DNA of 64,000 nt from Streptomyces flaveolus (GCF_000716535.1 NZ_JNWV01000036.1:189635-253634), one strand, 5' to 3'; shown: positions 45,075 through 53,954, counted from the stretch's first letter. The notes: generated by a model from the sequence alone, not told the origin. A program made the numbers and translations.

Positions 45075-45666
45075 GTGCACCGTGCACTGATCGTTGTTGA
45101 TATGCAGAAGGACTTCTGCGAAGGCGGCAGCATTCCGGTGAAGGGCGGCGCGGGCAGAGCCGTGGCCATCGCCGACCTGGTGCGGCGCGCCGATGGCAGG
45201 TACGCGCACATCGTCGCCACTCGCGACCACCACATCGACCCGGGGGACCACTTCTCCGAGCACCCGGACTTCCAGAGCTCCTTCCCCGAGCACTGCGTCG
45301 TCGGCAGCGAGGGAGGCGAGTTCCATCCGGACTTCGCGCCCGTCGTCGCCTCCGGTGACGTGCACGAGGTCTTCTACAAGGGGGCGTACTCCGCCTCGAA
45401 GAGCGGTTTCGATTGGCTCGGCCCAGGACGGCACATCACTGGCCGACTGGCTGCGCGCCCGCCACATCAGCAAGCTCGACGTCGTCGGCATCGCTACCGA
45501 CCACTGTGTGAAGGCCACCGCGCTCGACGGCGTACGAGCGGGCTTCCCCGTCCGGGTTCTGCTCGACTACACCGCCGGCGTTGCCCCCGATACCACCAGC
45601 ACCGCGATCAGTGAGCTACGCCAAGCCGGTGTGGCGCTGAGCGGCAAGCCAGTCGTCCTCGCCTGA
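45075..45666 (+). pseudogene. pncA: Nicotinamidase/isochorismatase-family hydrolase with a frameshift
   Basis: GTG 45075 gives MHRALIVVDMQKDFCEGGSI with catalytic Asp9. ATRDHHIDPGDHFSE (metal-binding) and VFYKGAYSASKSGFDW with the catalytic Lys follow. Near 45420 the frame breaks. The rest (DGTSLADWLRARHISKLDVV, then GIATDHCVKATALDG with the catalytic Cys) is in the next frame and ends at 45666. All three catalytic residues exist but not in one frame. A sequencing error is possible, since everything else is intact. The product would convert nicotinamide to nicotinate for NAD salvage. Confidence 0.8.
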
Positions 45667-46140
45667 GAGCCACTGACGCCATTGCTGCGGGACCGGTTCG
45701 CATCAGGCGCACTGCGGCGGCCTGGTGGGGTCGAACAAGGTGGCCGTCGGCCGGCCGCGGAGTTCGCCGCAACTGATCTCGTTCCTTCTGCCTCGCCGCA
45801 GTCCGCGGCCTCCTGAGCCCAGGCGACATGCTGGCGGCCTCCGTGTGCCGCGTTGCGGAGATCACCTGTGTGGGTGAGGGCAGGTCGACTGCTTCGCGTC
45901 AGTTTCATAGACGACGTGCGCCCGAGTAGTGGCTATGAGGGTGACGGGCCAACAGAGCAAAGGTCTTCCGGTGCCTGGCGTCTGGGCCGCCTGCGGTAAA
46001 CACGGGTGTGACCAATGGCCTGAGACTGTTGCTGGGCTCAGGCCAAGGGTGGTGCTGGCCGCTCAGGGTGGCCGATCGTTGCGGTGGTTGGGCTTGCTCC
46101 GCGATCGGCGGGCGACCGGCGCTGACGAGAGGAAACCGGC
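45667..46140. other. No recognisable gene
   Basis: The last bases carry GACGAGAGGAAACC just before the GTG at 46141. Nothing else is seen. Confidence 0.35.
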
Positions 46141-46500
46141 GTGCCTTCGTTCCAGACAGAGGACACCCCCCACGGCTTCGCCTTCGACGAGGGCGGCAAG
46201 ATCATCCATCCCAGGTACGTCCGCATGATCCTGCCGCCTCCCACGGACGGCCCGACGTACGGCTGGAAGAAGTTCCACCTGTCCTTCGCCTCGGACTTCG
46301 GTGACGTCACGGTCCGCGTCGCCACGTTCAAGACCGGCGCCCGGACCACCCAGACGCTGAACGTGACCGCCGGCGGCGGCAGGGTCGGCTTCACGCTCGA
46401 TGTCGGCACCCAGAAGGTGAGCGTGGGCCGGATGAAGACCTCCGCCGGTGACCGTAACGAGGACACCCCAGTCAGCTGGCTGCTGGAATCGCAGGCCTGA
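46141..46500 (+). CDS. Hypothetical beta-rich protein
   Basis: 119 residues from GTG 46141 after GAGAGGAAACCGGC. Alternating hydrophobic strands (KFHLSFASDFGDVTVRVATF, RTTQTLNVTAGGGRVGFTLD) suggest a small beta-sandwich. There is no signal peptide, membrane segment or known motif. A perfect hairpin terminator follows. Confidence 0.65.
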   Translation: MPSFQTEDTPHGFAFDEGGKIIHPRYVRMILPPPTDGPTYGWKKFHLSFASDFGDVTVRVATFKTGARTTQTLNVTAGGGRVGFTLDVGTQKVSVGRMKTSAGDRNEDTPVSWLLESQA

Positions 46501-46511
46501 CCTGATCGAGC

Positions 46512-46560
46512 TGCTCGGTGGGCCTCCAGCCCCCTGCTCCGGCTGGGAACCCACCGAGCA
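46512..46560 (+). terminator. Hairpin terminator
   Basis: Arms TGCTCGGTGGG and CCCACCGAGCA, 11 bp perfect, 12 bases after the preceding stop. Confidence 0.75.
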
Positions 46561-46572
46561 ACTCACGCCAGC

Positions 46573-47067
46573 TTGGCAGAGAACCTTGCAGCCAAGGGCT
46601 TGACGTTGCCTTGGGACTTCGTCACCTTCCAGACCGACTCGAAGCTGCACTGCTCGCTGGATGAGGTCTCGGTGACCTCCTGTTGGACCGATATCTCAGA
46701 GCCCCTGCCCAGTCCGGTAGAGCCTGGTGCCTTCCTCGTGCGATTCCTGCGGGATCAGCAGGACTGCGTCATCTGGTACCTCTACCTCCGTCCTTCGGGT
46801 GAGGGGTTCGTGGTGCACTCCTATCTCGACTACGAATACGAGTACGAGGCACGGCGCGGTGGGGAAGAGACGGAGACCGATCTCGACGATCCGGAGGAGC
46901 AAAGGGCCGCGATCCTCTGGTGTGCACCTTCGTTCGAGGAGTTCGCGCATCGGTTCTGGATCGAGAATCGTCTTCGGCATGCCCTCAACGGCGATGACCT
47001 GTCGGCACTCGAGCCTCAGATGCGTGACTACTTGCGCCACTACGCACCGCCCGGAACACCCGCTTGA
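46573..47067 (+). CDS. SMI1/KNR4 (SUKH)-like protein, start uncertain
   Basis: Up to 164 residues if a TTG at 46573 is used; no ATG or GTG fits and no clear ribosome binding site is seen, so the 5' end may be lost. The SUKH-type core is visible: PWDFVTFQTDSKLHCSLDEV, GAFLVRFLRDQQDCVIWYLY and AILWCAPSFEEFAHRFWIEN. SUKH proteins often serve as immunity proteins against polymorphic nuclease toxins. No toxin gene is adjacent, because the terminator of an unrelated gene lies just upstream. Orphan immunity is one reading. Confidence 0.6.
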   Translation: MAENLAAKGLTLPWDFVTFQTDSKLHCSLDEVSVTSCWTDISEPLPSPVEPGAFLVRFLRDQQDCVIWYLYLRPSGEGFVVHSYLDYEYEYEARRGGEETETDLDDPEEQRAAILWCAPSFEEFAHRFWIENRLRHALNGDDLSALEPQMRDYLRHYAPPGTPA

Positions 47068-47253
47068 CCGTGCATCGAAAGAGATCATGCGCGGATGGCG
47101 GAGCTGGTACGCGTTCGCGCATGCTCGCACTCCCGGCGCTGCTCGCGGGCAATCTGAACGCCTGGTAGCTGGGACCTTGACCCTTGATCTTGGACACACG
47201 AGACACTGGATCCTGAGGATCTGAGAACGGACATCTCGTGGTCATGTGTGCGG

Positions 47254-47928
47254 TCATTGCGCGGTCGTGGTGAGGGTGCCCGCGATGAGGGTGGTGAGCA
47301 TGTCCTGCAGGGTTGGTTCGAAATCCATACGCAGGACCGCGAGGGAGGGGTCGGCCTCGTAGGCGCTGAGCATGGCTTTGGAGGGGCGTGCGTGTGTCCA
47401 TATCGCGCCGATCACCAGGATGGCTTGCGCGCAGATTTGTTCGGTATGTCCTTGCAGTTCGGGCAGGTGATGGTCGGCGAGAGCGGCGAGGGCGGCGACA
47501 TTGGCCAGGGCGGCGCGCTTGTAGCGGGCGGCCACGTCTGCCGAGACATTGTGTTCCAGGACGCCTGCCTGGGCGCTGAGCAGGTCGCACAGCACCGGTT
47601 TCCGTGCCAGGGAATGGCTCAGGGTGGCGGCGAAGGCCCGGCCGCGCTGGAGCACTCCTGTGTCCGGCGCGACGGCGGCGTCGAGCAGTTCGGGCAGCTC
47701 GGCTGTCCACTGCCGCCAGTCGCGGTCCAGTAGTTCCAGCAGGATCGCTTCGCGTGATTCGAAGTAGCGCAGCACGTTGGACTTTGCCAGGCCTACCCGC
47801 CGGCTCAGCTCGTTGAGGCTGACCGAGTTCACCGGCATCTCACTGCACATCGCCGCCGCGGTGTCGAGGATCGCCCGTCGGCGGGCCTCGCGTTGCTCCT
47901 CGTTGCGCGCCCGCTGGAAGTTGGTCAT
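47254..47928 (-). CDS. TetR-family regulator
   Basis: 224 residues. The HTH is in residues 15-65: ARRRAILDTAAAMCSEMPVN, then RRVGLAKSNVLRYFESREAI. An all-helical effector domain follows. It is divergent from the metallo-beta-lactamase gene. The 240-bp intergenic region holds two copies of GACCGNCGGTC, one of them 15 bp from this gene's start, so autorepression and control of the hydrolase are likely. Confidence 0.93.
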   Translation of the reverse strand: MTNFQRARNEEQREARRRAILDTAAAMCSEMPVNSVSLNELSRRVGLAKSNVLRYFESREAILLELLDRDWRQWTAELPELLDAAVAPDTGVLQRGRAFAATLSHSLARKPVLCDLLSAQAGVLEHNVSADVAARYKRAALANVAALAALADHHLPELQGHTEQICAQAILVIGAIWTHARPSKAMLSAYEADPSLAVLRMDFEPTLQDMLTTLIAGTLTTTAQ

Positions 47929-47942
47929 GCCTCCATGTTACG

Positions 47943-47953
47943 GACCGGCGGTC
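47943..47953. promoter_or_regulatory. Operator site 1 (GACCGGCGGTC)
   Basis: 11-bp palindrome, extended to CGGACC-GGC-GGTCCG, 15 bp upstream of the TetR start. The same core recurs 58 bp away. Confidence 0.7.
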
Positions 47954-48000
47954 CGTTGACAACGCACCATCGGTCTCTTAGCCTGGCAGCGAGAATATCG

Positions 48001-48011
48001 GACCGACGGTC
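48001..48011. promoter_or_regulatory. Operator site 2 (GACCGACGGTC)
   Basis: Second copy of the GACCGNCGGTC palindrome. It lies on the side facing the hydrolase gene, embedded in AT-rich DNA (ATATCG...TTATATTC) that probably includes a -10 element. Confidence 0.7.
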
Positions 48012-48168
48012 TTATATTCGGGTGGTGACCCACAACTCGCCCTCCGGGACACCGGCGTGCGGTCTCCCCCTCCTCGCTTCTGCCGTTCATCCCGCGGGTC
48101 CGAGTACCGGACAGAGCCTCGGCGGACCTCCGGCCCCTCACCCCGCCCACTCATCGAAAGGCCCCACC

Positions 48169-49020
48169 ATGGCGACCTCCTTCCAGATCGGCAGCTTCAC
48201 CGTCACCGCGCTCAGCGACGGAGAAAGCTATCTCCCCCCGCTGTTCTACCCGGGCCTGGACTTCGACGCCCATCCCGGCATGCTGCACCCGGACGGCACT
48301 CACCACATCCCCACGGGCTGCTTCCTGATCCAGGGCAAGGGCCTCACCGTGCTGGTCGACGCCGGCACCGGACCGAACGCCATTGCCTTCCCCGAAACAC
48401 TGGCGGCCGCCGCCGGTCTGAACGCCGCGCCGCCGTCCATCGCGACCGGCGGAACGCTGCCCGAGGCACTGGCAGCGGCCGGCGTGACACCCGAGGACGT
48501 ATCCACGGTCTTCCTCACCCACCTGCACGCCGACCACGTCGGCTGGGTGGCCCCCGCTGGGAAGCCGTTCTTCCCGAACGCCGAGGTCGTCTACGGCGCC
48601 GCCGACTGGGACGCTCTCATCGCATCGGCGCCGACCGAGGACCCCGCCAAGATCGTAATGGAGGGCGCCAGAGCCGCCGGTGTCCTGCGGTCTGTCGACG
48701 CCCCCGTGGTGGAAATCGGTCCCGGCATCACCGGCCACCACACCCCCGGTCACACCCCCGGCCATTACATCGTCCGGATCAGCGACGGGGGTCAGGAGGC
48801 ATACCTCCTCGGTGACGCCGTCCATCACCCGCTCCAGTTGAATGACCCCAACATCTCCTTCCTCTCAGACGCCGATGCCGAAGGCGCTCTGAAGACCCGT
48901 GAAGAGCTCCTCGCCCGGCTCACCGACAGCGACTCGGTCATAGGTATGGATCACTTCCCTGACCTGCACTTCCAACGCATCACCCTCGGGGCGAAGGGGC
49001 GGACCTGGACCAACGCCTGA
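48169..49020 (+). CDS. MBL-fold metallo-hydrolase
   Basis: 283 residues from ATG 48169. The zinc motif is THLHADHVGW (His118, His120, Asp122, His123). A further His lies in GHHTPGHTPGHY, the bridging Asp in LLGDAVHHP, and a C-terminal MDHFPDLHF. The layout matches lactonase-like members of the family that hydrolyse esters or lactones, including quorum-quenching enzymes. The substrate is unknown. Controlled, by position, by the divergent TetR. Confidence 0.92.
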   Translation: MATSFQIGSFTVTALSDGESYLPPLFYPGLDFDAHPGMLHPDGTHHIPTGCFLIQGKGLTVLVDAGTGPNAIAFPETLAAAAGLNAAPPSIATGGTLPEALAAAGVTPEDVSTVFLTHLHADHVGWVAPAGKPFFPNAEVVYGAADWDALIASAPTEDPAKIVMEGARAAGVLRSVDAPVVEIGPGITGHHTPGHTPGHYIVRISDGGQEAYLLGDAVHHPLQLNDPNISFLSDADAEGALKTREELLARLTDSDSVIGMDHFPDLHFQRITLGAKGRTWTNA

Positions 49021-49109
49021 ATCCTGCTCGCCAACAGCGCGTCTCTCTTCGCCGAAGGCAACGGGCACTGGACGACATCCTGGCGGCGATCCACGGGGCC
49101 GCCACTAGC

Positions 49110-49295
49110 CTAGGCGGTGCTCTTGCGGATTGAGCGGGCCACTCCCTCGAAGGCGTCGAGTGCGCGGGAATCGAAGCGCCCGTGTAGGCGCTGGATGTCG
49201 AGGCCGAGCTGGTTGTGAAGCCGGGCTGCCTGTCGGTAATCGCCCTCCTCCTCACAACGATGGGCGTCGGCCATACGGCTTTCAATGTCATCCAC
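49110..49295 (-). CDS. Small hypothetical protein (TPR-like helices)
   Basis: 61 residues from GTG 49295 with GAGAGGA seven bases upstream. DDIESRMADAHRCEEEGDYR, then QAARLHNQLGLDIQRLHG, form two helices with the periodicity of a tetratricopeptide hairpin. The same frame is open upstream to 49532 but without another start. Function unknown. Confidence 0.55.
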   Translation of the reverse strand: MDDIESRMADAHRCEEEGDYRQAARLHNQLGLDIQRLHGRFDSRALDAFEGVARSIRKSTA

Positions 49296-49365
49296 GGGCG
49301 GGTCCTCTCGATGGATGTGCGCGTGACACTTGTCCTTCTCCTCGCCAGCCGTGAGGTTCTTCGGT

Positions 49366-49417
49366 GCTGCTGTCGACGGGCTGTAGACAGGCGCGTCGAT
49401 GTCCCGTCGACAGCAGC
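49366..49417. repeat. 15-bp perfect inverted repeat
   Basis: GCTGCTGTCGACGGG (49366-49380) and CCCGTCGACAGCAGC (49403-49417) with a 22-bp spacer, upstream of the small minus-strand gene. Operator, hairpin or element end are all possible. Confidence 0.8.
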
Positions 49418-49427
49418 GAGATGAGCG

Positions 49428-49458
49428 GTAGATGCGCAGGTAGATGGGGGTGTAGATG
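49428..49458. repeat. Three direct repeats of GTAGATG at a 12-bp period
   Basis: Copies at 49428, 49440 and 49452, exactly 12 bp apart, immediately beside the inverted repeat. Read on the minus strand they encode an Ile-Tyr-x-x unit three times in an open frame, so a coding explanation is possible. Confidence 0.75.
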
Positions 49459-49532
49459 GGATCTGCACCCCTGCGTGGCGATATCAGGCGGCGGCTTCGG
49501 GGGAGGGGGCGGGCACGGCCTGAAGGCGGGGC

Positions 49533-49763
49533 TCAGCCGGGGTGGCGTGCCCGGCCGGTGACGAGGCCCCGGTGGTCCCTCCGCGGGAGGTGCGGTGAGG
49601 GCGTGTGGGGGCTGCTTGTCTCAGCCTGATCGGGGGTGTCTCTGGGGCTGCTTGAGGGGGGTGCGGCGGCGGGCCGGGAGAGGGCCTCCACGGCCTCCTG
49701 CAAAGAGGTGCCGAACGCCTCCTGCAGCTCATCGGCGCGTACCCCCAGGTGGGCCCCTTGCAT
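49533..49763 (-). pseudogene. Hypothetical protein fragment
   Basis: MQGAHLGVRADELQEAFGTS, then LQEAVEALSRPAAAPP, has a helical, real-protein look followed by a Pro/Ser-rich tail. Family unknown. There is no convincing start signal, and it is wedged between repeats and the NfeD-like remnant. Confidence 0.35.
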
Positions 49764-49989
49764 GCCGCAGCCAGGCCTCTCCCGCCGCGCCCGCCGCCGC
49801 GTCGCCTTCCCGTCCGCGCCCGCCGCCGGACCCTCCGCGCCGCTCCGCGGTCGCCTGGCGAGCCCGCCCCGGTCCCGCCGTGTTCGTGTATTTCCGCCCG
49901 CGGCGGTGTGTCGTGTTCCCGGTCCGCTCGTGCACGGGCCGCCAGGCTGTGCCGGTCTGTTGGGCCCCGTACCGCGGGCTTGGGCCTGC

Positions 49990-50350
49990 GTGCATCTGTT
50001 CCGTGACCACGGAGCCGGAAGTGCCCACCAGATCCGTACCGCGCGGACTGGTGCCGGGCTCCTCCCGCATCAGAGCCCGGCTCAGGCGCCATGTCAGCCA
50101 GCCAGCCCCGACTCCCGCGCTCGCCCCCACCACGGCCGCCACACCGGTTCCGAGGCCCGTAGTGCCGAGCACGATCGCCCCGCCGAAGCCGAGCATCGAG
50201 ACGAACCCGGCGATCACCGGAAGCGACAGCAGCCCGTCGAACAGCCCCTCCAGTGCACCGACGCCGTCGAAGAGCCCTTCAAGGAGACCGTCGAAGACGA
50301 GCGCGAGCACCAGCAGCACGACACCCGCGCCCGAGGACGCCGAAGCAGCC
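49990..50350 (-). pseudogene. NfeD-like membrane protein remnant
   Basis: The minus strand encodes GVVLLVLALVFDGLLEGLFD, LLSLPVIAGFVSMLGFGGAI, GLGTGVAAVVGASAGVGAGW and ALMREEPG with DLVGTSGSVVT. This is the pattern of the Streptomyces membrane partner of flotillin-like proteins (membrane helices plus the start of an OB fold). The OB-fold end and the N-terminal start are missing. It runs head-on into the universal stress protein fragment. Confidence 0.55.
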
Positions 50351-50941
50351 TTGTTGCGGGAGGCCCGACGCGCCACCGCCGTCGTAACAGGTTGCCGGGG
50401 AAGAGGACCGATCACGGGTGCACTGCTGGGCTCGGTCAGCCGTTCCCTGGCGACGCACGCTTCCTGCACGGTTGTCGTCGTACGCGGCTGCCAAAAGAAC
50501 CGGCAAGCAGCCAACGGCTCCATCGTGGTCGGCGTGGACGACCCCGCAAGCAGCACTGCTGCGATCCGCTTCGCCTTCCACGAGGCCCAGGCGCGACGCT
50601 CGGCGCTGGAAGCCGTACGCGCCTGGCGCCGCCCCGTGCACAGGGCCCAGACACATCCGCTCCTCGTCGGGAGCCCCGCGCATGAACACGAGGATCAGGC
50701 TGCGGCCTCGCTCGACGGCGCTCTGCGCGATGCAGAACGCGAGCATCCCGACGTGCCGGTGCGTCGTGTCATCACCGAGGGCCCCGCCCACCAGGTACTG
50801 CTCACCCACTCGGCCACGGCCGATCTCCTCGTCCTTGGCGCCCCTCGACGGCGTGGGCCTCTCGCGCTGCCCCTCGGGCGCGTGGCACAGGCAGCACTCC
50901 AACACGCCGACTGCCCTGTCGCGGTGATACCACAAGGTTGA
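50336..50941 (+). pseudogene. Tandem universal stress protein lacking its N-terminus
   Basis: From about EDAEAALLREARRATAVVTG the frame gives the end of a first Usp domain (GRGPITGALLGSVSRSLATH, then CTVVVVRG). A complete second domain follows: GSIVVGVDDPASSTAAIRFA, LLVLGAPRRRGPLALPLGRV and QAALQHADCPVAVIPQG. The GxGxxxxxxLGS-type ATP-binding motif is present. About 100 residues of the first domain are missing where the sequence meets the oppositely oriented NfeD-like remnant. There is no start codon of its own. Confidence 0.7.
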
Positions 50942-51187
50942 GGCCACGGCCTGAGGCGGCCAGGGACACAGCAGGGAGCGTGCAGACGGCGGACCGGCGA
51001 AAAGCGGCGATCGGTGTTACGTCCGCGCGATCCGCCATGGCTGCCCTGCCTGCGGTGGGCCCGCGGTGGATCGGCCGTTAGGGTGAGGGGAAGGCGTCAG
51101 AAATGACGCGGGGTGTGCCGGGAAGTCTGGTCGGCGTCTGTCAGGGGCTGTACCGCCCGTTGCCGACAACCGGAGGTGCACACCGAC

Positions 51188-52516
51188 ATGGCTGCCACCC
51201 CGCGTTCGCGTGCGCCCTTTCTCGGTTTTCTTCCCTGGCCCGAGCGGCAGGCTGTGGCCGACGCGTTGCGGACGGAGACGGTCGGCGGCCTGGCGCTGCT
51301 GGCCGCGGCCGTGGTGGCCCTGGTGTGGGCGAACAGCCCCTGGAGCGACGCCTATGAAACCGTGCGGGAGTTCCACTTCGGGACAGCGGCCCTGGGGCTC
51401 GACCTGAGCGTCGGGCACTGGACCGCCGACGGTCTGCTGACCATCTTCTTCCTGGTCGCGGGCATCGAGCTGAAACGCGAGCTCGTCGTGGGCCAGTTGC
51501 GCACCACCGCCACCGCAGCGCTGCCGATGGTGGCGGCCGTCTGCGGCATGGCCATCCCCGCAGCGCTGTACGCCCTGACCGTCGGCACCGGGGGCGGCAG
51601 CATGGAAGGCTGGGCGGTTCCGATGGCGACGGACATCGCCTTCGCCCTCGCGGTCCTGGCCGTGATCTCCACCCACCTGCCGTCGGCCCTGCGGGCCTTC
51701 CTGCTGACCTTGGCCGTGGTCGACGACCTCGGCGCCATTCTCGTCATCGCCGTCTTCTTCACCTCCCACATCAACGTCTGGGCGCTGCTGGGGGCTGCGG
51801 CCGGACTGGTTTTCTTCTACCTGCTGCAGAGGTTCCGGGTAACCGGCTGGTGGTGGTACGTGCCGCTGGGTGTCGCTGTCTGGGCGCTGACGTACAACGG
51901 CGGGGTGCACGCCACGGTCACCGGCGTGGTCATGGCGCTGCTGCTACGCACCACACCCGACGAAGGGGAAGAGCACTCGCCCGCCCTGCGGACCGAGCAC
52001 CTGCTGCGCCCGCTTTCCGCCGGAGTCGCCGTACTGCTGTTCGCCCTCTTCGCCGCCGGCGTCAGCGTCTCCGGCGACGCGCTGAGCCAGGTCTTCACCT
52101 CACCAGAGCCGCTCGGGGTGGTCATCGGCCTGGCCGCCGGCAAGGCTCTCGGCATCTTCCTAGGCACTTACCTGGCGGCCCGTTTCACCCGGGCCCAGCT
52201 CAACCCGGAGCTCGCTTGGGCCGACGTCTTCGGCCTGTCGACCCTGGCAGGCATCGGCTTCACGGTCGCCCTGCTCATCGGGGAGCTCGCCTTTTCCGGC
52301 AGCGCCACCGGCGAGCATGTCAAAGCCGCTGTCCTCGTCGGCTCCCTCATCTCGGCGGCACTCGCCGCTGTACTGCTGCGCCGCCGTAACGTGATCTACC
52401 GCCACCTGTCCGAGGAGGAGAACCTCGACGCTGAGGCCGACGGCATCCCGGACACCTACCAACGCACCACCCACACCACCACTACGGCGGAACGGCAGAA
52501 CAAACAGAAGGGCTGA
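51188..52516 (+). CDS. nhaA: Na+/H+ antiporter NhaA
   Basis: 442 residues from ATG 51188 with CGGAGGTG upstream. About 12 transmembrane segments. The family core is MATDIAFALAVLAVIS and LAVVDDLGAILVIAVFF, with the ion-binding pair Asp179-Asp180 (equivalent to Asp163-Asp164 of E. coli). ELKRELVVGQL and GLSTLAGIGFTVALLIGELA are further signatures. A hydrophilic Thr-rich tail ends the protein. Exchanges Na+ (or Li+) for H+ to control pH and salt. The stop overlaps the start of a small broken gene (TGATG). Confidence 0.95.
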   Translation: MAATPRSRAPFLGFLPWPERQAVADALRTETVGGLALLAAAVVALVWANSPWSDAYETVREFHFGTAALGLDLSVGHWTADGLLTIFFLVAGIELKRELVVGQLRTTATAALPMVAAVCGMAIPAALYALTVGTGGGSMEGWAVPMATDIAFALAVLAVISTHLPSALRAFLLTLAVVDDLGAILVIAVFFTSHINVWALLGAAAGLVFFYLLQRFRVTGWWWYVPLGVAVWALTYNGGVHATVTGVVMALLLRTTPDEGEEHSPALRTEHLLRPLSAGVAVLLFALFAAGVSVSGDALSQVFTSPEPLGVVIGLAAGKALGIFLGTYLAARFTRAQLNPELAWADVFGLSTLAGIGFTVALLIGELAFSGSATGEHVKAAVLVGSLISAALAAVLLRRRNVIYRHLSEEENLDAEADGIPDTYQRTTHTTTTAERQNKQKG

Positions 52517-52812
52517 TGACCGCCGACACGGCCCCTGCTCGACCCACTCACGCCTACCGCCTTCGCCACCCCAAGCGCTTGTAGACCTCCTCAACGCCCT
52601 GCCCGCACGGGAGCGCACGGCGGTAGCGGACTTCCTCGCCCGCCTCCTCTTCCACACCCTCCCGCACCAGCCCGTCCGCGCCATCGTCGACGTCCTGGAC
52701 CAGCTCACGTCCCGGCGCGCGACCGGCTCACGCGGCCTGCAGGCCACCACCGGGCTGGACCCTAGCCCAGTGCGCCCAAGCCTTCATCGGACACCCAGAC
52801 GTCCCTCGTGAC
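52516..52812 (+). pseudogene. Small gene coupled to nhaA, frameshifted
   Basis: ATG 52516 overlaps the nhaA stop but ends after 21 codons (MTADTAPARPTHAYRLRHPK). In a neighbouring frame a coding-like helix follows: QALVDLLNALPARERTAVAD, then FLARLLFHTLPHQPVRAIVD. One base change restores a protein of about 95 residues. Family unknown. Confidence 0.45.
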
Positions 52813-52841
52813 GCGACCGTTATCCGGAAGGGCCTATCCGG

Positions 52842-53951
52842 TCACCTCGCCCGGCGGGACGCGTCGGCGGCAGGGGCTTGACCGGCCGTCCCCTCCCTGC
52901 CCCCTGGTGCTTGCGGCGTCTGACGGCCGGAGGTGAAGGGATATGTGTCGGCGTCGGCTTCGGCCGCGTCGGCAAGTGCCTCGGCAGCGGCCTCCGCCGC
53001 CTTCGCCGCATCGTCGGCCGCCTGGGTGGCCGCCCTGTCCTCCGCGGACGTCTCCCGGATGGCCGGCGACCGGGGCAGCACCTTGTTGAAGGCGCGGGAT
53101 ACCCCTTGGAGCGCGGAGGTGACCTCGCTGGGGATCACCCAGAAGGTGCTGCCCGCGCCCTGGGCGAGCTGGGGCAGCATCTGCATGTACTGGTAGGCGA
53201 GGAGCTTGGGGTCGGGGTCGTTGCGGTGCACGGCCTGCAACACCTCGTCGACGGCTCGGGACTGCCCCTCGGCCTTGAGGATCTCGGCGGTGCGGTTGCC
53301 TTCCGCCCTGAGCACTGCCGCCTGCTTGTCCCCTTCGGCGGTAAGGATCTGCGACTGGCGCTGCCCTTCCGCCCCCAGGATCGCCGCCCGCTTGTCGCGC
53401 TCGGCGCGCATCTGCTTCTCCATGGCGTCCTTGATGGACTGCGGAGGGTCGATGGCCTTGATCTCCACACGGTTGACCCTCAGCCCCCACTTGCCGGTGG
53501 CCTCGTCGAGCACACCACGGAGCTGGTTGTTGATGGTGTCACGGGAGGTAAGGGTCTTCTCCAGGTCCATCGAGCCCACGACGTTGCGCAGGGTGGTTAC
53601 GGTGAGCTGTTCGACGCCCTGCAGGAAGTCGGCGATCTCGTAGGCGGCCGCCCGTGGATCGGTGACCTGGAAGTACAGCACGGTGTCGATCTCGACAACC
53701 AGGTTGTCCTCGGTGATGACCGGCTGCGGCCGGAACGAGACCACCTGTTCCCTCAGGTCGATCACCGGATAGACGCGGTCGACATAGGGGATGACAAGGT
53801 TGAGGCCCGGCCTCAGGGTGCGCCGGTAGCGACCGAGGCGTTCGACGTTGCGGGCCCGCGCCTGCGGCACAATGCGTACCGCCCGCACCACGGTGAACAC
53901 CGCGAGCGCCGCGAGGATCAGACCGGCTATCACCAGTCCCGTCACGTCCAT
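52842..53951 (-). CDS. SPFH/band-7 (stomatin-like) membrane protein
   Basis: 369 residues from ATG 53951. N-terminal hydrophobic anchor (VTGLVIAGLILAALAVFTVV), then the band-7 domain with LRPGLNLVIPYVDRVYPVID, LREQVVSFRPQPVITEDN and DPRAAAYEIADFLQGVEQLT. A long helical region with repeated AEG units follows (ILGAEGQRQSQILTAEGDKQ). The Ala/Glu-rich C-terminus is disordered. Such proteins oligomerise at the membrane and scaffold or regulate proteases. It is preceded, 3 bp upstream, by an NfeD-type gene, the classical partner. Confidence 0.93.
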   Translation of the reverse strand: MDVTGLVIAGLILAALAVFTVVRAVRIVPQARARNVERLGRYRRTLRPGLNLVIPYVDRVYPVIDLREQVVSFRPQPVITEDNLVVEIDTVLYFQVTDPRAAAYEIADFLQGVEQLTVTTLRNVVGSMDLEKTLTSRDTINNQLRGVLDEATGKWGLRVNRVEIKAIDPPQSIKDAMEKQMRAERDKRAAILGAEGQRQSQILTAEGDKQAAVLRAEGNRTAEILKAEGQSRAVDEVLQAVHRNDPDPKLLAYQYMQMLPQLAQGAGSTFWVIPSEVTSALQGVSRAFNKVLPRSPAIRETSAEDRAATQAADDAAKAAEAAAEALADAAEADADTYPFTSGRQTPQAPGGREGTAGQAPAADASRRAR

Positions 53952-53954
53952 GAC

